Shown: in pieces, positions 16,446 through 24,303 of the stretch
Position numbering within the stretch: the first letter of the stretch is position 1
How the letters are laid out: every line of letters starts with the position of its first letter
Source: Paraconexibacter sp040581415
GTDB lineage: Bacteria; Actinomycetota; Thermoleophilia; Solirubrobacterales; Solirubrobacteraceae
Assembly (NCBI RefSeq): GCF_040581415.1
Contig: NZ_CP114014.1
Location: forward strand, 1,488,001 to 1,552,000
Direction: 5' to 3'
DNA length: 64,000 bases
The notes under the pieces: generated by a model
Database searches by the model: none
Told to the model about the DNA's origin: nothing
Seen by the model: the letters and a program-made list of their open reading frames with translations, nothing else
Position numbers and translations under genes: made by a program

Positions 16446-16838
16446 TCAGGCCAGGCGGTTCTCGATCTGCAGGCCGCCCGCGGGTGCGTCGTCCTCGATC
16501 GCGGCCGCGCCGGGCTGCTCGACGCCCAGGACGTCGGCGAGCTCGCCGGAGTCGAACATCTCGGCGACGATGTCGGCGCCGCCGACGAGCTCGCCCTTGA
16601 CGAAGAGCTGCGGGATGGTCGGCCACTGCGAGAGCGCGCTCAGCTCCTGGCGGATGCGCGGGTCGGGCAGGATGTCGACGGCCGCGAACGGCGCGTCGAG
16701 CGCCTGCAGCGCGCCCACGGTCCGTGCGCTGAAGCCGCACGCCGGCGCCTCCGGGGTCCCCTTCATGAAGAGGATCACCTCGTGCTCGTTGATGGCGCCC
16801 GCGATCGCGTCGCGGATGGGGTTGTCGGTCTCGGACAC
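16446..16838 (-). CDS. grxD: Monothiol glutaredoxin, Grx4 family
   Basis: A 130-residue monothiol glutaredoxin of the Grx4/GrxD class. The CGFS motif is at residues 34-37, with ILFMKGTPEAPA before it and WPTIPQLFVKGELVGGADI after it supplying the glutathione site. Such proteins bind a [2Fe-2S] cluster as a dimer or with BolA and pass it on. GTG 16838 with GGAGA upstream is the best start. It lies 20 bases downstream of bolA on the same strand, matching the known Grx4-BolA partnership. The C-terminal 30 residues extend past the domain. Confidence 0.93.
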   Translation of the reverse strand: MSETDNPIRDAIAGAINEHEVILFMKGTPEAPACGFSARTVGALQALDAPFAAVDILPDPRIRQELSALSQWPTIPQLFVKGELVGGADIVAEMFDSGELADVLGVEQPGAAAIEDDAPAGGLQIENRLA

Positions 16839-16858
16839 GATGGTCTCCGTTTCGGTGG

Positions 16859-17086
16859 TTACGGCGTGGAGGTCTTCAGGCTCAGCGCGTGGATCGGGCC
16901 ACCGATCTCGTCGCCGAAGATGTCGTAGACGAGGCGGTGCTGAGCGATGCGGCTCAGGCCCTCGAACTGCGGGGCGACAACGGTCGCCTTGAGATGGTCG
17001 CCGCCGCCGGTCCAGTCCTCGACCTCGGCGGTCGCGCCCGGGAGGGCGGCCTCGATGCGTTGTCTGATCTCGTCGGTGGAGGGCAT
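16859..17086 (-). CDS. bolA: BolA family protein
   Basis: A 75-residue BolA protein. The conserved stretch is HLKATVVAPQFEGLSRIAQHRLVYDIFGDEI, seen here as DHLKATVVAPQFEGLS and QHRLVYDIFGDEIGG. The invariant His of the HR motif acts as an iron-sulfur ligand with monothiol glutaredoxin. First gene of the bolA-grx unit. Divergent from the IscA-type gene, so iron-sulfur functions are clustered here. Confidence 0.93.
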   Translation of the reverse strand: MPSTDEIRQRIEAALPGATAEVEDWTGGGDHLKATVVAPQFEGLSRIAQHRLVYDIFGDEIGGPIHALSLKTSTP

Positions 17087-17157
17087 GCTGATGACAGGAT
17101 ACGGCCCCGAGTGGGCCTTCCCCGCGGGTGGTGCGAGGCGCTACACTAAATGAAGCT

Positions 17158-17547
17158 ATGGCAACCACCGAGGTCACGTACACCGCCAAGGGCATCGCCT
17201 TCACGCCGAAGGGTGCCGAGAAGGTCCACGAGTTCCTCGCGGCGCAGCCCGCGGAGTCCGCGGCCGAAGCCGGCCTGCGGGTCGGTGTGCGCGGCGGCGG
17301 CTGCTCGGGCTTCCAGTATCAGCTGGCGTTCGACAACCAGCGCGACGGCGACGTGATCTTCGAGCAGGAAGGCCTGAAGATCCTCGTCGACGCGCAGAGC
17401 CTGCCGTACGTCGACGGCTCGGCCATCGACTACGTCGAGTCCCTCCAGGGCGCCGGCTTCCAGGTCAACAACCCGAACGTCGTCGCCGCCTGCGGCTGCG
17501 GCTCGTCCTTCAAGGTGGCCGACGAGGAAGAAGTGTCGGCCGTCTGA
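17158..17547 (+). CDS. Iron-sulfur cluster insertion protein, HesB/IscA/ErpA family
   Basis: A 129-residue A-type carrier. The three cluster-binding cysteines are present: Cys49 in RGGGCSGFQY, and Cys112 and Cys114 in AACGCGSSF. It is expected to receive a cluster and donate it to apo-enzymes. ATG 17158 is favoured; a TACACT -10-like element at 17142-17147 lies just upstream. Longer starts upstream would overlap that element. It is divergent from bolA-grx. Confidence 0.93.
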   Translation: MATTEVTYTAKGIAFTPKGAEKVHEFLAAQPAESAAEAGLRVGVRGGGCSGFQYQLAFDNQRDGDVIFEQEGLKILVDAQSLPYVDGSAIDYVESLQGAGFQVNNPNVVAACGCGSSFKVADEEEVSAV

Positions 17548-17573
17548 CGCAGGTCCCGCCTGCTTCACCTCTG

Positions 17574-18860
17574 TTGCGCCTGACGGCCACCTTCGCGGTG
17601 GCCGTTCTGCTTTCCGCCCTGGCGTTCGCCGGCTGCGGTGGGGGAGGGCGCGGCGGCTCGCCGACGGGTGCGGCCGGCGGGTCCACTGCTGCTGCAAAAC
17701 CGCCGGCGAGGCCGTCCGCGATCAGTCCGCCTCCCGCCCAGCGGCTGCCGATCGGCATCAGCGAGAACAACCCGTGGCTGATCGACCCCGGGCCGGTGCC
17801 CGCGGGGTTCGCCGCCTGGCGCGACCGCACCGCCGCGCTGCGGCCCGCGCGATACCGGCTGTTCGTCGACTGGTCGGCGATCCAGCCGGATCCGACGGTT
17901 CCGGTCGATCTCGCCCAGCCCAACGACGGCTGCCTGCGCGGGATCCGTCCCTGCGGGACGTTCGCGGGGGTTCGGGACCGTCTGCGGGCGGTCGCTGCGC
18001 GCCAGGCGGCCGACGGCGGCGGCTGGGAGGTGATGATCGTGCTCGAGGGCGTCCCGGAATGGGCAGCCGTTCCGGCGGGCGGCTGCGAGCGCGGCGCGAC
18101 CCGGACCCGGTCGCGGCCGATCAACGACGCCGGCCTGGCCGGCTACCGGTTGCTGATCCGCTCCCTGCTCGCGCTCGGACGCGACCTGGGCGTGCCACTG
18201 CGCTGGTGGAGCCCCTGGGGCGAGCCCAACCACCCCGGGTTCATCAGTCCGCAGCGTGCTCGCTGCTCGGTCGGCTCCCCGTCGCTGTCGCCCGCGGTCT
18301 ACTCGCGGCTCGTCCGGGCAGCGCGCGCGGAGCTCGACGCGGACGAGGGGGTCCACGACCTCGTCCTGGGCGAGCTGGCCGGGTACGGCAACCCGACGGC
18401 ACGCGGAACGGGGATCGCGGAGTTCGTCCGTGCGCTACCGGACGACGTCGCGTGCGCCGGCACGGTCTGGTCGCAGCACGAGTATGCGCAGCCCGACCGG
18501 CGCCAGCCGGACGCCGTCGGGGCGCTGGAGCGCGTGCTCGACGAGCGGCCGTGCACCACCGGGAAGCCGATCTGGGTCACCGAGACGGGCGTGGGCGGCG
18601 TGCGGGCCGGCGCACCCCGGGGCGGGGACGGACTGCGCCAGGGGGCGCAGTGCGCGGCCCAGGCGGCCGCGCTCGAGCGCTGGGACGCCGACCCGCGGGT
18701 GCAGGCGGTCTTCCAGTTCTCGGTACGGGAGGACACCGCCTACCCGGTCGGCCTGTTCGACCCGGCCCTGCGGCGGGCCTACAGGACGTATGACCTGTGG
18801 CGCGCCTGGGGCCAGACGCCGGCCACGGCGCCGCGCCCGCAACGCCCCCCGGGCTGCTGA
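17574..18860 (+). CDS. Glycoside-hydrolase-like exported protein, probable lipoprotein
   Basis: A 428-residue protein starting at TTG 17574. The signal ends in LAFAGCGGG, a lipobox-like site, followed by a Gly/Ala/Pro linker. The core looks like a TIM-barrel glycosidase: WWSPWGEPNHPGF (near residue 215) would hold the acid/base Glu after WGEPN, and KPIWVTETGVGG (near 335) the nucleophile Glu, as in clan GH-A families such as GH5/GH39. It probably cleaves a polysaccharide at the cell surface. The assignment rests on these two motifs. Confidence 0.65.
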   Translation: MRLTATFAVAVLLSALAFAGCGGGGRGGSPTGAAGGSTAAAKPPARPSAISPPPAQRLPIGISENNPWLIDPGPVPAGFAAWRDRTAALRPARYRLFVDWSAIQPDPTVPVDLAQPNDGCLRGIRPCGTFAGVRDRLRAVAARQAADGGGWEVMIVLEGVPEWAAVPAGGCERGATRTRSRPINDAGLAGYRLLIRSLLALGRDLGVPLRWWSPWGEPNHPGFISPQRARCSVGSPSLSPAVYSRLVRAARAELDADEGVHDLVLGELAGYGNPTARGTGIAEFVRALPDDVACAGTVWSQHEYAQPDRRQPDAVGALERVLDERPCTTGKPIWVTETGVGGVRAGAPRGGDGLRQGAQCAAQAAALERWDADPRVQAVFQFSVREDTAYPVGLFDPALRRAYRTYDLWRAWGQTPATAPRPQRPPGC

Positions 18861-18873
18861 CGTCACACCCGAC

Positions 18874-18990
18874 CACGGCAGTGAATGCCGATCCACCAGG
18901 CTCCGAGCCGTGCGATGCACCAGCAGCCTCGCGCCCGAGCGGTGAATGCGGATTCACCAGGACCCGAGCCGTGCGAGTCGCCACTGGCGG
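18874..18990. repeat. Two copies of the 61-bp B repeat
   Basis: The core GAGCCGTGCGA recurs at 18905 and 18966, exactly 61 bases apart, each preceded by GTGAATGCnGATyCACCAGG. The same unit occurs three times at 36847-36995. The repeats lie in the 300-base gene-free gap between the glycosidase-like gene and the GntR gene. Confidence 0.8.
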
Positions 18991-19037
18991 CCGCCGTCAA
19001 AGTGGGGTTCTGTCCCCCCGGCATCCCCGTTACGTCA

Positions 19038-19058
19038 CCCTCGACCGATCGTCGAGGG
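19038..19058. other. Hairpin with 8-bp stem CCCTCGAC
   Basis: CCCTCGAC-CGATC-GTCGAGGG forms a perfect stem with a 5-base loop. A second hairpin with nearly the same stem lies at 19125-19147. It could end transcription from the glycosidase-like gene, although no T-run follows. Confidence 0.55.
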
Positions 19059-19124
19059 TTGCTGCTCGAGCCCGGCGTCATGCCGACATCGACCGTCCCG
19101 ACGAGGATCTCGGCATCACCCCCA

Positions 19125-19147
19125 ACCCTCGACGCTTGATCGAGGGT
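19125..19147. other. Second hairpin with the same stem, beside the GntR stop
   Basis: ACCCTCGA-CGCTTGA-TCGAGGGT, perfect 8-bp arms, 15 bases from the GntR stop on the other strand. The two hairpins could also pair with one another. Probably a terminator for the leftward EamA-GntR transcript. Confidence 0.5.
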
Positions 19148-19162
19148 ATGGTCGGCCGCCGG

Positions 19163-19846
19163 TTATGGCTTCTGCACGTCCGCTGTCACCGGCGTCCCCA
19201 GGAGGGCCTCCGTCGACAGGCGGATGTGCTTGTCGAGCGCGTCCGGACCGTCCCGCTCGAGCGCCACCACGAGCCCCACGTGGTCCGCCGCGAGGCGCCG
19301 CAGCGTGTAGTGCGGCCGGCCCTGGACGAGGAACAGCTGCAGCTCGGCGGACAGCGCTGCGTGGGCGGTGACGAGCCGCGGCACGGCCGACGCCGCGACG
19401 ATCGCCTCATGGAGGGCGTTGTGCGCGACCACGACGGTGCTCCACGCGGGCTCGACCCGGGCGCAGCACAGCGCCGCGAACGCCTGGGCGGACTCGTGGA
19501 CCGCCGGAGGCAGGCGCCCGGACCCGCGCTCGAGGGCGAGCGTGGCGGCGCCGACCTCGAGGATGCCGCGCAGGACGTAGAGCCCCCGGACGTCCTCGGG
19601 CTCCAGCAGCGTGACGTGGGCCCCGCGGTGGGGCTCGAGCGTCAGCAGGCCGTCGGCGGCAAGGTCGCGGAGGGCCGCACGGACGCTGTGGCGCGCCACG
19701 CCGTAGGTCTCGGTGAGCTCCAGCTCGCGCAGGCGCGTCCCTCCGGGCAGCTCTCCGTCCAGAATCCGCGTCCTGAGGGCAGCGACGAGGGCGCCGACGG
19801 TGGAGACGCGCTTCAGCGCGGGCTGTACGGGTCCGGGCGACGTCAT
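19163..19846 (-). CDS. GntR family regulator, FCD subfamily
   Basis: A 227-residue regulator. The winged helix (residues 15-80) contains LRTRILDGELPGGTRLRELEL and VARHSVRAALRDLAADGLL. The C-terminal all-helical FCD domain holds the usual His/Asp positions for a metal-assisted carboxylate ligand. Its start overlaps the EamA stop by four bases, so both are expressed from one promoter. A FadR-type palindrome TTGTTCCACAA lies 11 bases before that transporter and fits autoregulation. Confidence 0.9.
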   Translation of the reverse strand: MTSPGPVQPALKRVSTVGALVAALRTRILDGELPGGTRLRELELTETYGVARHSVRAALRDLAADGLLTLEPHRGAHVTLLEPEDVRGLYVLRGILEVGAATLALERGSGRLPPAVHESAQAFAALCCARVEPAWSTVVVAHNALHEAIVAASAVPRLVTAHAALSAELQLFLVQGRPHYTLRRLAADHVGLVVALERDGPDALDKHIRLSTEALLGTPVTADVQKP

Positions 19847-20814
19847 GGGCTGCCTTCGACGGAGGGAACAGGAGGAGTGACGCGCGCGTTCGGTCCCGCG
19901 CCGGCGAGTCCTGGCTCTGCAACGGGTCGTGCACGTCTGCCCCCGCCGGCGAGCGCGAGCAGGCCCGTCAGCACCAGCGCAGCGCCCGCGATGGCGACTG
20001 CGCCTGGGCGCTCACCCAGCACGATCGCCCCGAGGGCGGTTGCCGTCAGCGGCTCCGCGAGCGTCAGCGTCGCCGTCTCGCCGGCGGTCAGCTCGCGCAG
20101 GCCGCGGGCGAACAGGACGTAGGCGAGCGCGGTCGGCACCAGGCCCAGGAACACGATCAGCGCGATCCCGCCGAGGGACCACAGCCAGGGGCCGGCCGTC
20201 GCGGCCAGCACGGGGAGGAGCAGGACGCCGCCACTGCCGAACGCTCCCGCCATCACGCGCTCGGGCGTGTGGCCGGCGCGCAGCAGCTGCTTGGCGATCA
20301 CCGTGTACGACGCGTATCCGGCTCCGGCCCCGAGCGCGAGCAGCACACCCCCGGCCGCCACGTCCGCCGAGCCGCCCCCGAGCACCAGCAGCGTCACCCC
20401 GCCGCAGGCCAGCCCAGTGGCGGCGGCCCAGCGGCGCCCGGGTGCCTCGCGGACCACGATCCAGCCGAGCGCGCCGGCGAACGCGGGCCCCGAGCCGATG
20501 GCCACGACCGTGCCGACGGCCACGCCGGTCTGCTGCACCGCTGCGAAGAAGCAGAGCTGGTACGCCGCGACGCAGGCGCCGGCCAGCAGCAGCATCGGCC
20601 ACGGGATCCCGGTGGCGATGACCGGCCGCGCCTGCGCGTCGGCGGCAGCGCGTCGCGCCCCGAGCCACGCGAAGGCCACCAGCAGCGCGCCGCCGAGGGC
20701 GATCCGGCCCGATCCGACGGCGACGGCGCGGGCGTCATCGGGCCCGAGGGCCTGTGCCGTGCCGGTCGTGCCGAAGCAGACCGCGGCGATGAGAACACAG
20801 CCTCGTGGCGACAT
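19843..20814 (-). CDS. EamA/DMT superfamily transporter
   Basis: A 323-residue membrane protein with about ten hydrophobic helices arranged as two EamA repeats, typical of drug/metabolite efflux carriers such as RhtA. The repeat signatures are IALGGALLVAFAWLGARR in the first half and LVPTALAYVLFARGLRELTAGETATL in the second. ATG 20814 (MSPRGCVLI) is chosen over an in-frame TTG at 20835, which lies inside the operator palindrome. The substrate may be the ligand of the co-transcribed GntR regulator. Confidence 0.9.
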   Translation of the reverse strand: MSPRGCVLIAAVCFGTTGTAQALGPDDARAVAVGSGRIALGGALLVAFAWLGARRAAADAQARPVIATGIPWPMLLLAGACVAAYQLCFFAAVQQTGVAVGTVVAIGSGPAFAGALGWIVVREAPGRRWAAATGLACGGVTLLVLGGGSADVAAGGVLLALGAGAGYASYTVIAKQLLRAGHTPERVMAGAFGSGGVLLLPVLAATAGPWLWSLGGIALIVFLGLVPTALAYVLFARGLRELTAGETATLTLAEPLTATALGAIVLGERPGAVAIAGAALVLTGLLALAGGGRRARPVAEPGLAGAGPNARVTPPVPSVEGSP

Positions 20815-20824
20815 CGTTGTCGCA

Positions 20825-20835
20825 TTGTTCCACAA
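20825..20835. promoter_or_regulatory. GntR/FadR-type operator TTGTTCCACAA
   Basis: A perfect TTGT-nnn-ACAA palindrome matching the FCD-type consensus TnGTnnnACnA, 11 bases upstream of the EamA start. A near copy, ATGTTCCACAA, lies at 21515-21525 inside the first codons of the DNA glycosylase gene. Confidence 0.7.
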
Positions 20836-20875
20836 TCCACCAATCTACGAGAACCGGGGGTGATCGAGGGAGGGC

Positions 20876-21532
20876 TCAGGCAGGCAGTGGCGAGACGTCC
20901 AGGCTCTTCCACAGCAGCCGGCACGCGGTGCTGCGGTGCGGCCGCCAGGGCTCCGCCATCGCGACGAGCTCCGCCGCCGTCGGCGGGACGGGGAGGCCAT
21001 ACGCGATCCCTGCAGCGCGCCTGATGCCGACGTCCCCCGGTGCGAGGACGTCTGGGCGCTCGAGCTGGCCCATCAGGAACACCTGCGCGGTCCACGGTCC
21101 GATGCCGGTGACCGCCACGAGCGCGCTCATCACCGTCGCGTCGTCGAGCGCCCCCAAGCCGTCGAGGTCCAGGCGGCCGGCGGCCACCTCCTCGGCCAGC
21201 CCCGCCAGGAACCGTGCCTTCCCGCGGGACAGACCGCAGGACGTGCGCAGCTCGTCCAGGTCGTCCGCCAGGACCTGCGCAGGTGCGGGCAGTGCGCCGC
21301 CGAAGCGCTCGGTCAGGCGGGCCGTCATCGACCGGGCGGCTGCCACCGACACCTGCTGGCCGATGATGATGCGGGTCAGCGCGGCATACGGCGGGACCGG
21401 GGGATACCGGCCGCCGCGCGCCGGATCGACGACGACGGCGAGCGCGGCGTCGTCCATCGAGGCGATCAGGCGCCCGAGGACCGGGTCGGCCGCGGACAGG
21501 TGCACGAGGGCGGGATGTTCCACAATCCGCAC
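20876..21532 (-). CDS. DNA-3-methyladenine glycosylase II-like (HhH-GPD) protein
   Basis: A 218-residue base-excision repair glycosylase. The helix-hairpin-helix VTGIGPWTAQVFLMGQL is followed by the GPD loop LAPGDVGIRRA with the catalytic Asp (near residue 170). IIIGQQVSVAAARSMTARL is the conserved HhH-GPD helix of AlkA-type enzymes. It should remove alkylated purines from DNA. It starts at GTG 21532 or an internal GTG at 21523. Length is short for full AlkA because the N-terminal TBP-like domain is absent. Confidence 0.88.
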   Translation of the reverse strand: MRIVEHPALVHLSAADPVLGRLIASMDDAALAVVVDPARGGRYPPVPPYAALTRIIIGQQVSVAAARSMTARLTERFGGALPAPAQVLADDLDELRTSCGLSRGKARFLAGLAEEVAAGRLDLDGLGALDDATVMSALVAVTGIGPWTAQVFLMGQLERPDVLAPGDVGIRRAAGIAYGLPVPPTAAELVAMAEPWRPHRSTACRLLWKSLDVSPLPA

Positions 21533-21560
21533 CCCTCAACCCTCAGGCTCGACCAGAGCC

Positions 21561-22280
21561 TTAGAGAACGGCGCTGACCGCTTCGCCGTCCAACGCGTCG
21601 ACAGCCCGGCGGATGCCGGTGCGCAGGCAGGTGAAGGACGGGGTGTCGCGCGCCGTGTAGGCCGAGGCCTCCGTGGTGCGCAGGCCCTGCACGAGGTCGA
21701 GGAAGTCGCCGATGTCGTCGGTGTCGAACGCGACGACGAACTCCTGGTCGTCCAGGCCGAACGAGTAGGTCGTGTGGTTGTCGACGTTCGGGTACTGCCG
21801 GCCCATGGTGATGTGACCCTGCATGATCTCCCACCGCTCGGCGGGCGGCAGGGCGTACCAGGCCCGTGTCTTCACGAACGGGTAGACGAAGAGGTACTTC
21901 CCGTTGAACGGCCGCGCCACGAAGCGCTGCTCGTCCGAGTACTCGCTCGACTTGCGCATCCCGAGGAACGAGTAGGGCTGCGAGCACCACTTCGCCAGGC
22001 CGCTCTGCGCGAGGACGACGTGGAACTCGTGGATCCGGTCGAGGTTCTCGGTCTCGGCCGTGAGCATGATGTCGGCGTCGCCGCGCGTGCCTACGAGCGA
22101 GAAGCCCTGAAGCAGGTGATCGGTCGCGAAGTCCTCGCACGCGGCGAGGAACTCGGCCTTGTCCTGCGCGCGCTCCGCGGCCGGCAGTCGGCGCCACGCG
22201 GGGTCCACCTTGAAGAAGGTGTACTTCACGAAGTGCCGCGGGCCGCTGTCGCGACCCCGAGCAGGAGTAACCGAGGACAC
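21561..22280 (-). CDS. hemQ: Chlorite dismutase-family protein, probable coproheme decarboxylase HemQ
   Basis: A 239-residue protein of the chlorite dismutase/HemQ fold. In Gram-positive bacteria HemQ makes heme b from coproheme by two oxidative decarboxylations. The conserved Tyr of the YPFVKT motif (Tyr133) and the proximal heme His in GHITMGRQY (His156) are present. The length and KYTFFKVDPAWRRL N-terminus fit actinobacterial HemQ rather than true chlorite dismutases. It starts at GTG 22280. No other heme genes are adjacent. Confidence 0.85.
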   Translation of the reverse strand: MSSVTPARGRDSGPRHFVKYTFFKVDPAWRRLPAAERAQDKAEFLAACEDFATDHLLQGFSLVGTRGDADIMLTAETENLDRIHEFHVVLAQSGLAKWCSQPYSFLGMRKSSEYSDEQRFVARPFNGKYLFVYPFVKTRAWYALPPAERWEIMQGHITMGRQYPNVDNHTTYSFGLDDQEFVVAFDTDDIGDFLDLVQGLRTTEASAYTARDTPSFTCLRTGIRRAVDALDGEAVSAVL

Positions 22281-22289
22281 GCGAAAAAG

Positions 22290-22295
22290 TATAGG
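22290..22295 (+). promoter_or_regulatory. Candidate -10 element TATAGG for a near-leaderless mRNA
   Basis: An AT-rich AAAAAGTATAGG stretch lies six bases before the ATG at 22302, at the distance expected if transcription begins at or next to the start codon. No clear -35 is seen, and no ribosome site precedes the ATG. Confidence 0.35.
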
Positions 22296-22301
22296 TCCGT
22301 G

Positions 22302-24302
22302 ATGTCCCGTCCCCGTCTGGCGGCGCTCGCGCTGGCCATGATGGCGGCGCTGTCAGCGCTCTGCGCCCCCGCTCCCGCTTCCGCAGCGCCGAAGGTCGTC
22401 ATCGCGCTGCTGCCGATCGCCCCTGCCGAGGACGGACCGCGGACCCCGATCCTCGAGACGCTCGACGAGCGTAAGGAGCTCGCGCTCGGCCTGAGCGGGG
22501 CGACGCAGGGCAGCTATCGCCACATCCAGGCGCTGCTCGACATCGGGCAGGGGACGCGCACCTCCTCCGCCGCCTACGACCCGCGCGTCCCGGTCCCGCT
22601 GACGTTCTTCACGGACGGCGAGGGCGGGGCGCTGTTCCTCGGCTGGCCGGACATCCTCAAGCGCGCCGACAGCGCTCCGGCCGAGATCAAGCCCGGGCAG
22701 TTCGGCTCGCTCGTGCCGGGCGGGATCGCCTACGCCGGCGTCACGGGTCGCGAGCAGCTCGAGGCGCTCGTCGCCGCTGACTCCGGGGGACGCGTCGCCA
22801 ACGTGTCGATCGGGTCCGCGGACAGCCTCGGCGAGCGGGTCGAGGAGCTGCTGCGGGACCATCAGGTGGTGGCCGTCGGGCTGCCGACCGGCGAGCGCGG
22901 CGCGGTCGCGATCGACGGCCTCATCGCCGCCCGCCCGCAGGACCAGCTGCTGATCGTCACGGAGGCGCCCCCGCCGGCCGGTGCGCCGCAGCTGCTGCCG
23001 ACCGGCATCGCGGGCCTCGGCCCGCCGACGCGCGGCCTCACGTCCCCGACGACGCACCAGCCCGGGCTGATCGCCGGCATCGACTTCCTGCCGACCACCC
23101 TCAGGCACCTCGGGATCGCGATCCCCAAGGACGTCAAGGGCCAGGTCATCGAGGTCAAGGGTCCGCGCAACGCCGATTCGCTCAAGCGCTTCGGCCAGCG
23201 CCTGCGCGTCATCGGCACCCGGCGGTTCCCCGCGCTCGACACGATCGTCGCCGCCTGGTTCGCGGTCATCCTGGTCGGCGGCGTCGTGGCCGACCGCCGC
23301 GGCCTGCGCTGGGGGATGCGCGTCGGCAGCCTCGCGTTCTGCTGGCTGCTGACGGTCCTGCTGATCACCGCCGCGATCCAGCCGTCCAAAAGCACCGAGC
23401 TGCTGCTGATCACCGTGATCAGCTTCGGCCTCGGCATCCTCACCGACCTGCTGATCCGATGGCCGAGGGCGATCTTCGTCCCGTGCGCCGTCACCGTCGT
23501 CGCCTACACGCTCGACCTCGCGCGCGGGTCGGACCTGATCGTGCGGTCGTTGCTGGGGCCCAACCCGCGCTTCGGGTCGCGGTTCTACGGCCTGGGCAAC
23601 GAGCTCGAGGCGACGCTGCCGCTGCTGCTGCTGGTCGCGATAGCCGTCGTCTTCAGCGGGCGCGGGCGCAGCCGGATCGGCGCCATCACCTTCGGGGTCA
23701 GCGGGCTGATCTTCGGGGCGATCGTGGGCTCGGGGCGCCTGGGGGCAGACGTCGGCGGTGTCATCACGGTCGGCGCCGGGACGGCGGTCGCCGTCCTCTG
23801 CATGCTGCCCGGCGGCGTCACGAAGCGCGCGCTGACGCTCGCGATCGCTGCGCCCGCGGCGGCCCTGGTCGCGCTCGCGGGTCTCGACCTGGCGACCGGC
23901 GGCGACAGCCACTTCACGCGGACGGTCCTGCAGGCGGACGGCAAGCAGGCCCTGGTCGACGTCGTCCAGCGGCGGTACGAGCTCGCCTTCAACGTGCTCA
24001 AACGCGGCCTGATGCCGTTCGCGACCGGGATCGCGCTGCTGACGTGCATCTACGGGCTGCGCTACCGCCGGCGGATCTACATCGCGATCCACGACGACCC
24101 CGCATGGCAGGCCGCGATGTACGGCGGTCTCGCGGCCGCGGTCGCCGGCGCGCTCTTCAACGACTCCGGGCCGTTGCTGCTGCTCTTCGGCACCGTCGTG
24201 CTGGTCATCGTGAGCACCTACATCCGTGGCGAGGCCGATCTGGACCGCCGTCTCAGCGAGGCTGCGAACGCCGAAGGTGTCGCCGCCGGTCGGGACGGAT
24301 AG
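22302..24302 (+). CDS. Large membrane protein with alkaline-phosphatase-superfamily-like exported domain
   Basis: A 666-residue protein. Residues 1-28 are a signal peptide, residues 30-310 an exported domain, and residues 320-640 hold about nine membrane helices. The end of the exported domain, PGLIAGIDFLPTTLRHLGIA then KGQVIE, resembles the C-terminal segment of alkaline-phosphatase-superfamily hydrolases. I do not see the usual metal-binding nucleophile motif, so it may be inactive. It lies one base before the glycosyltransferase fusion gene, so a role in surface glycan assembly is likely (inference). Confidence 0.7.
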   Translation: MSRPRLAALALAMMAALSALCAPAPASAAPKVVIALLPIAPAEDGPRTPILETLDERKELALGLSGATQGSYRHIQALLDIGQGTRTSSAAYDPRVPVPLTFFTDGEGGALFLGWPDILKRADSAPAEIKPGQFGSLVPGGIAYAGVTGREQLEALVAADSGGRVANVSIGSADSLGERVEELLRDHQVVAVGLPTGERGAVAIDGLIAARPQDQLLIVTEAPPPAGAPQLLPTGIAGLGPPTRGLTSPTTHQPGLIAGIDFLPTTLRHLGIAIPKDVKGQVIEVKGPRNADSLKRFGQRLRVIGTRRFPALDTIVAAWFAVILVGGVVADRRGLRWGMRVGSLAFCWLLTVLLITAAIQPSKSTELLLITVISFGLGILTDLLIRWPRAIFVPCAVTVVAYTLDLARGSDLIVRSLLGPNPRFGSRFYGLGNELEATLPLLLLVAIAVVFSGRGRSRIGAITFGVSGLIFGAIVGSGRLGADVGGVITVGAGTAVAVLCMLPGGVTKRALTLAIAAPAAALVALAGLDLATGGDSHFTRTVLQADGKQALVDVVQRRYELAFNVLKRGLMPFATGIALLTCIYGLRYRRRIYIAIHDDPAWQAAMYGGLAAAVAGALFNDSGPLLLLFGTVVLVIVSTYIRGEADLDRRLSEAANAEGVAAGRDG

Positions 24303-24303
24303 G

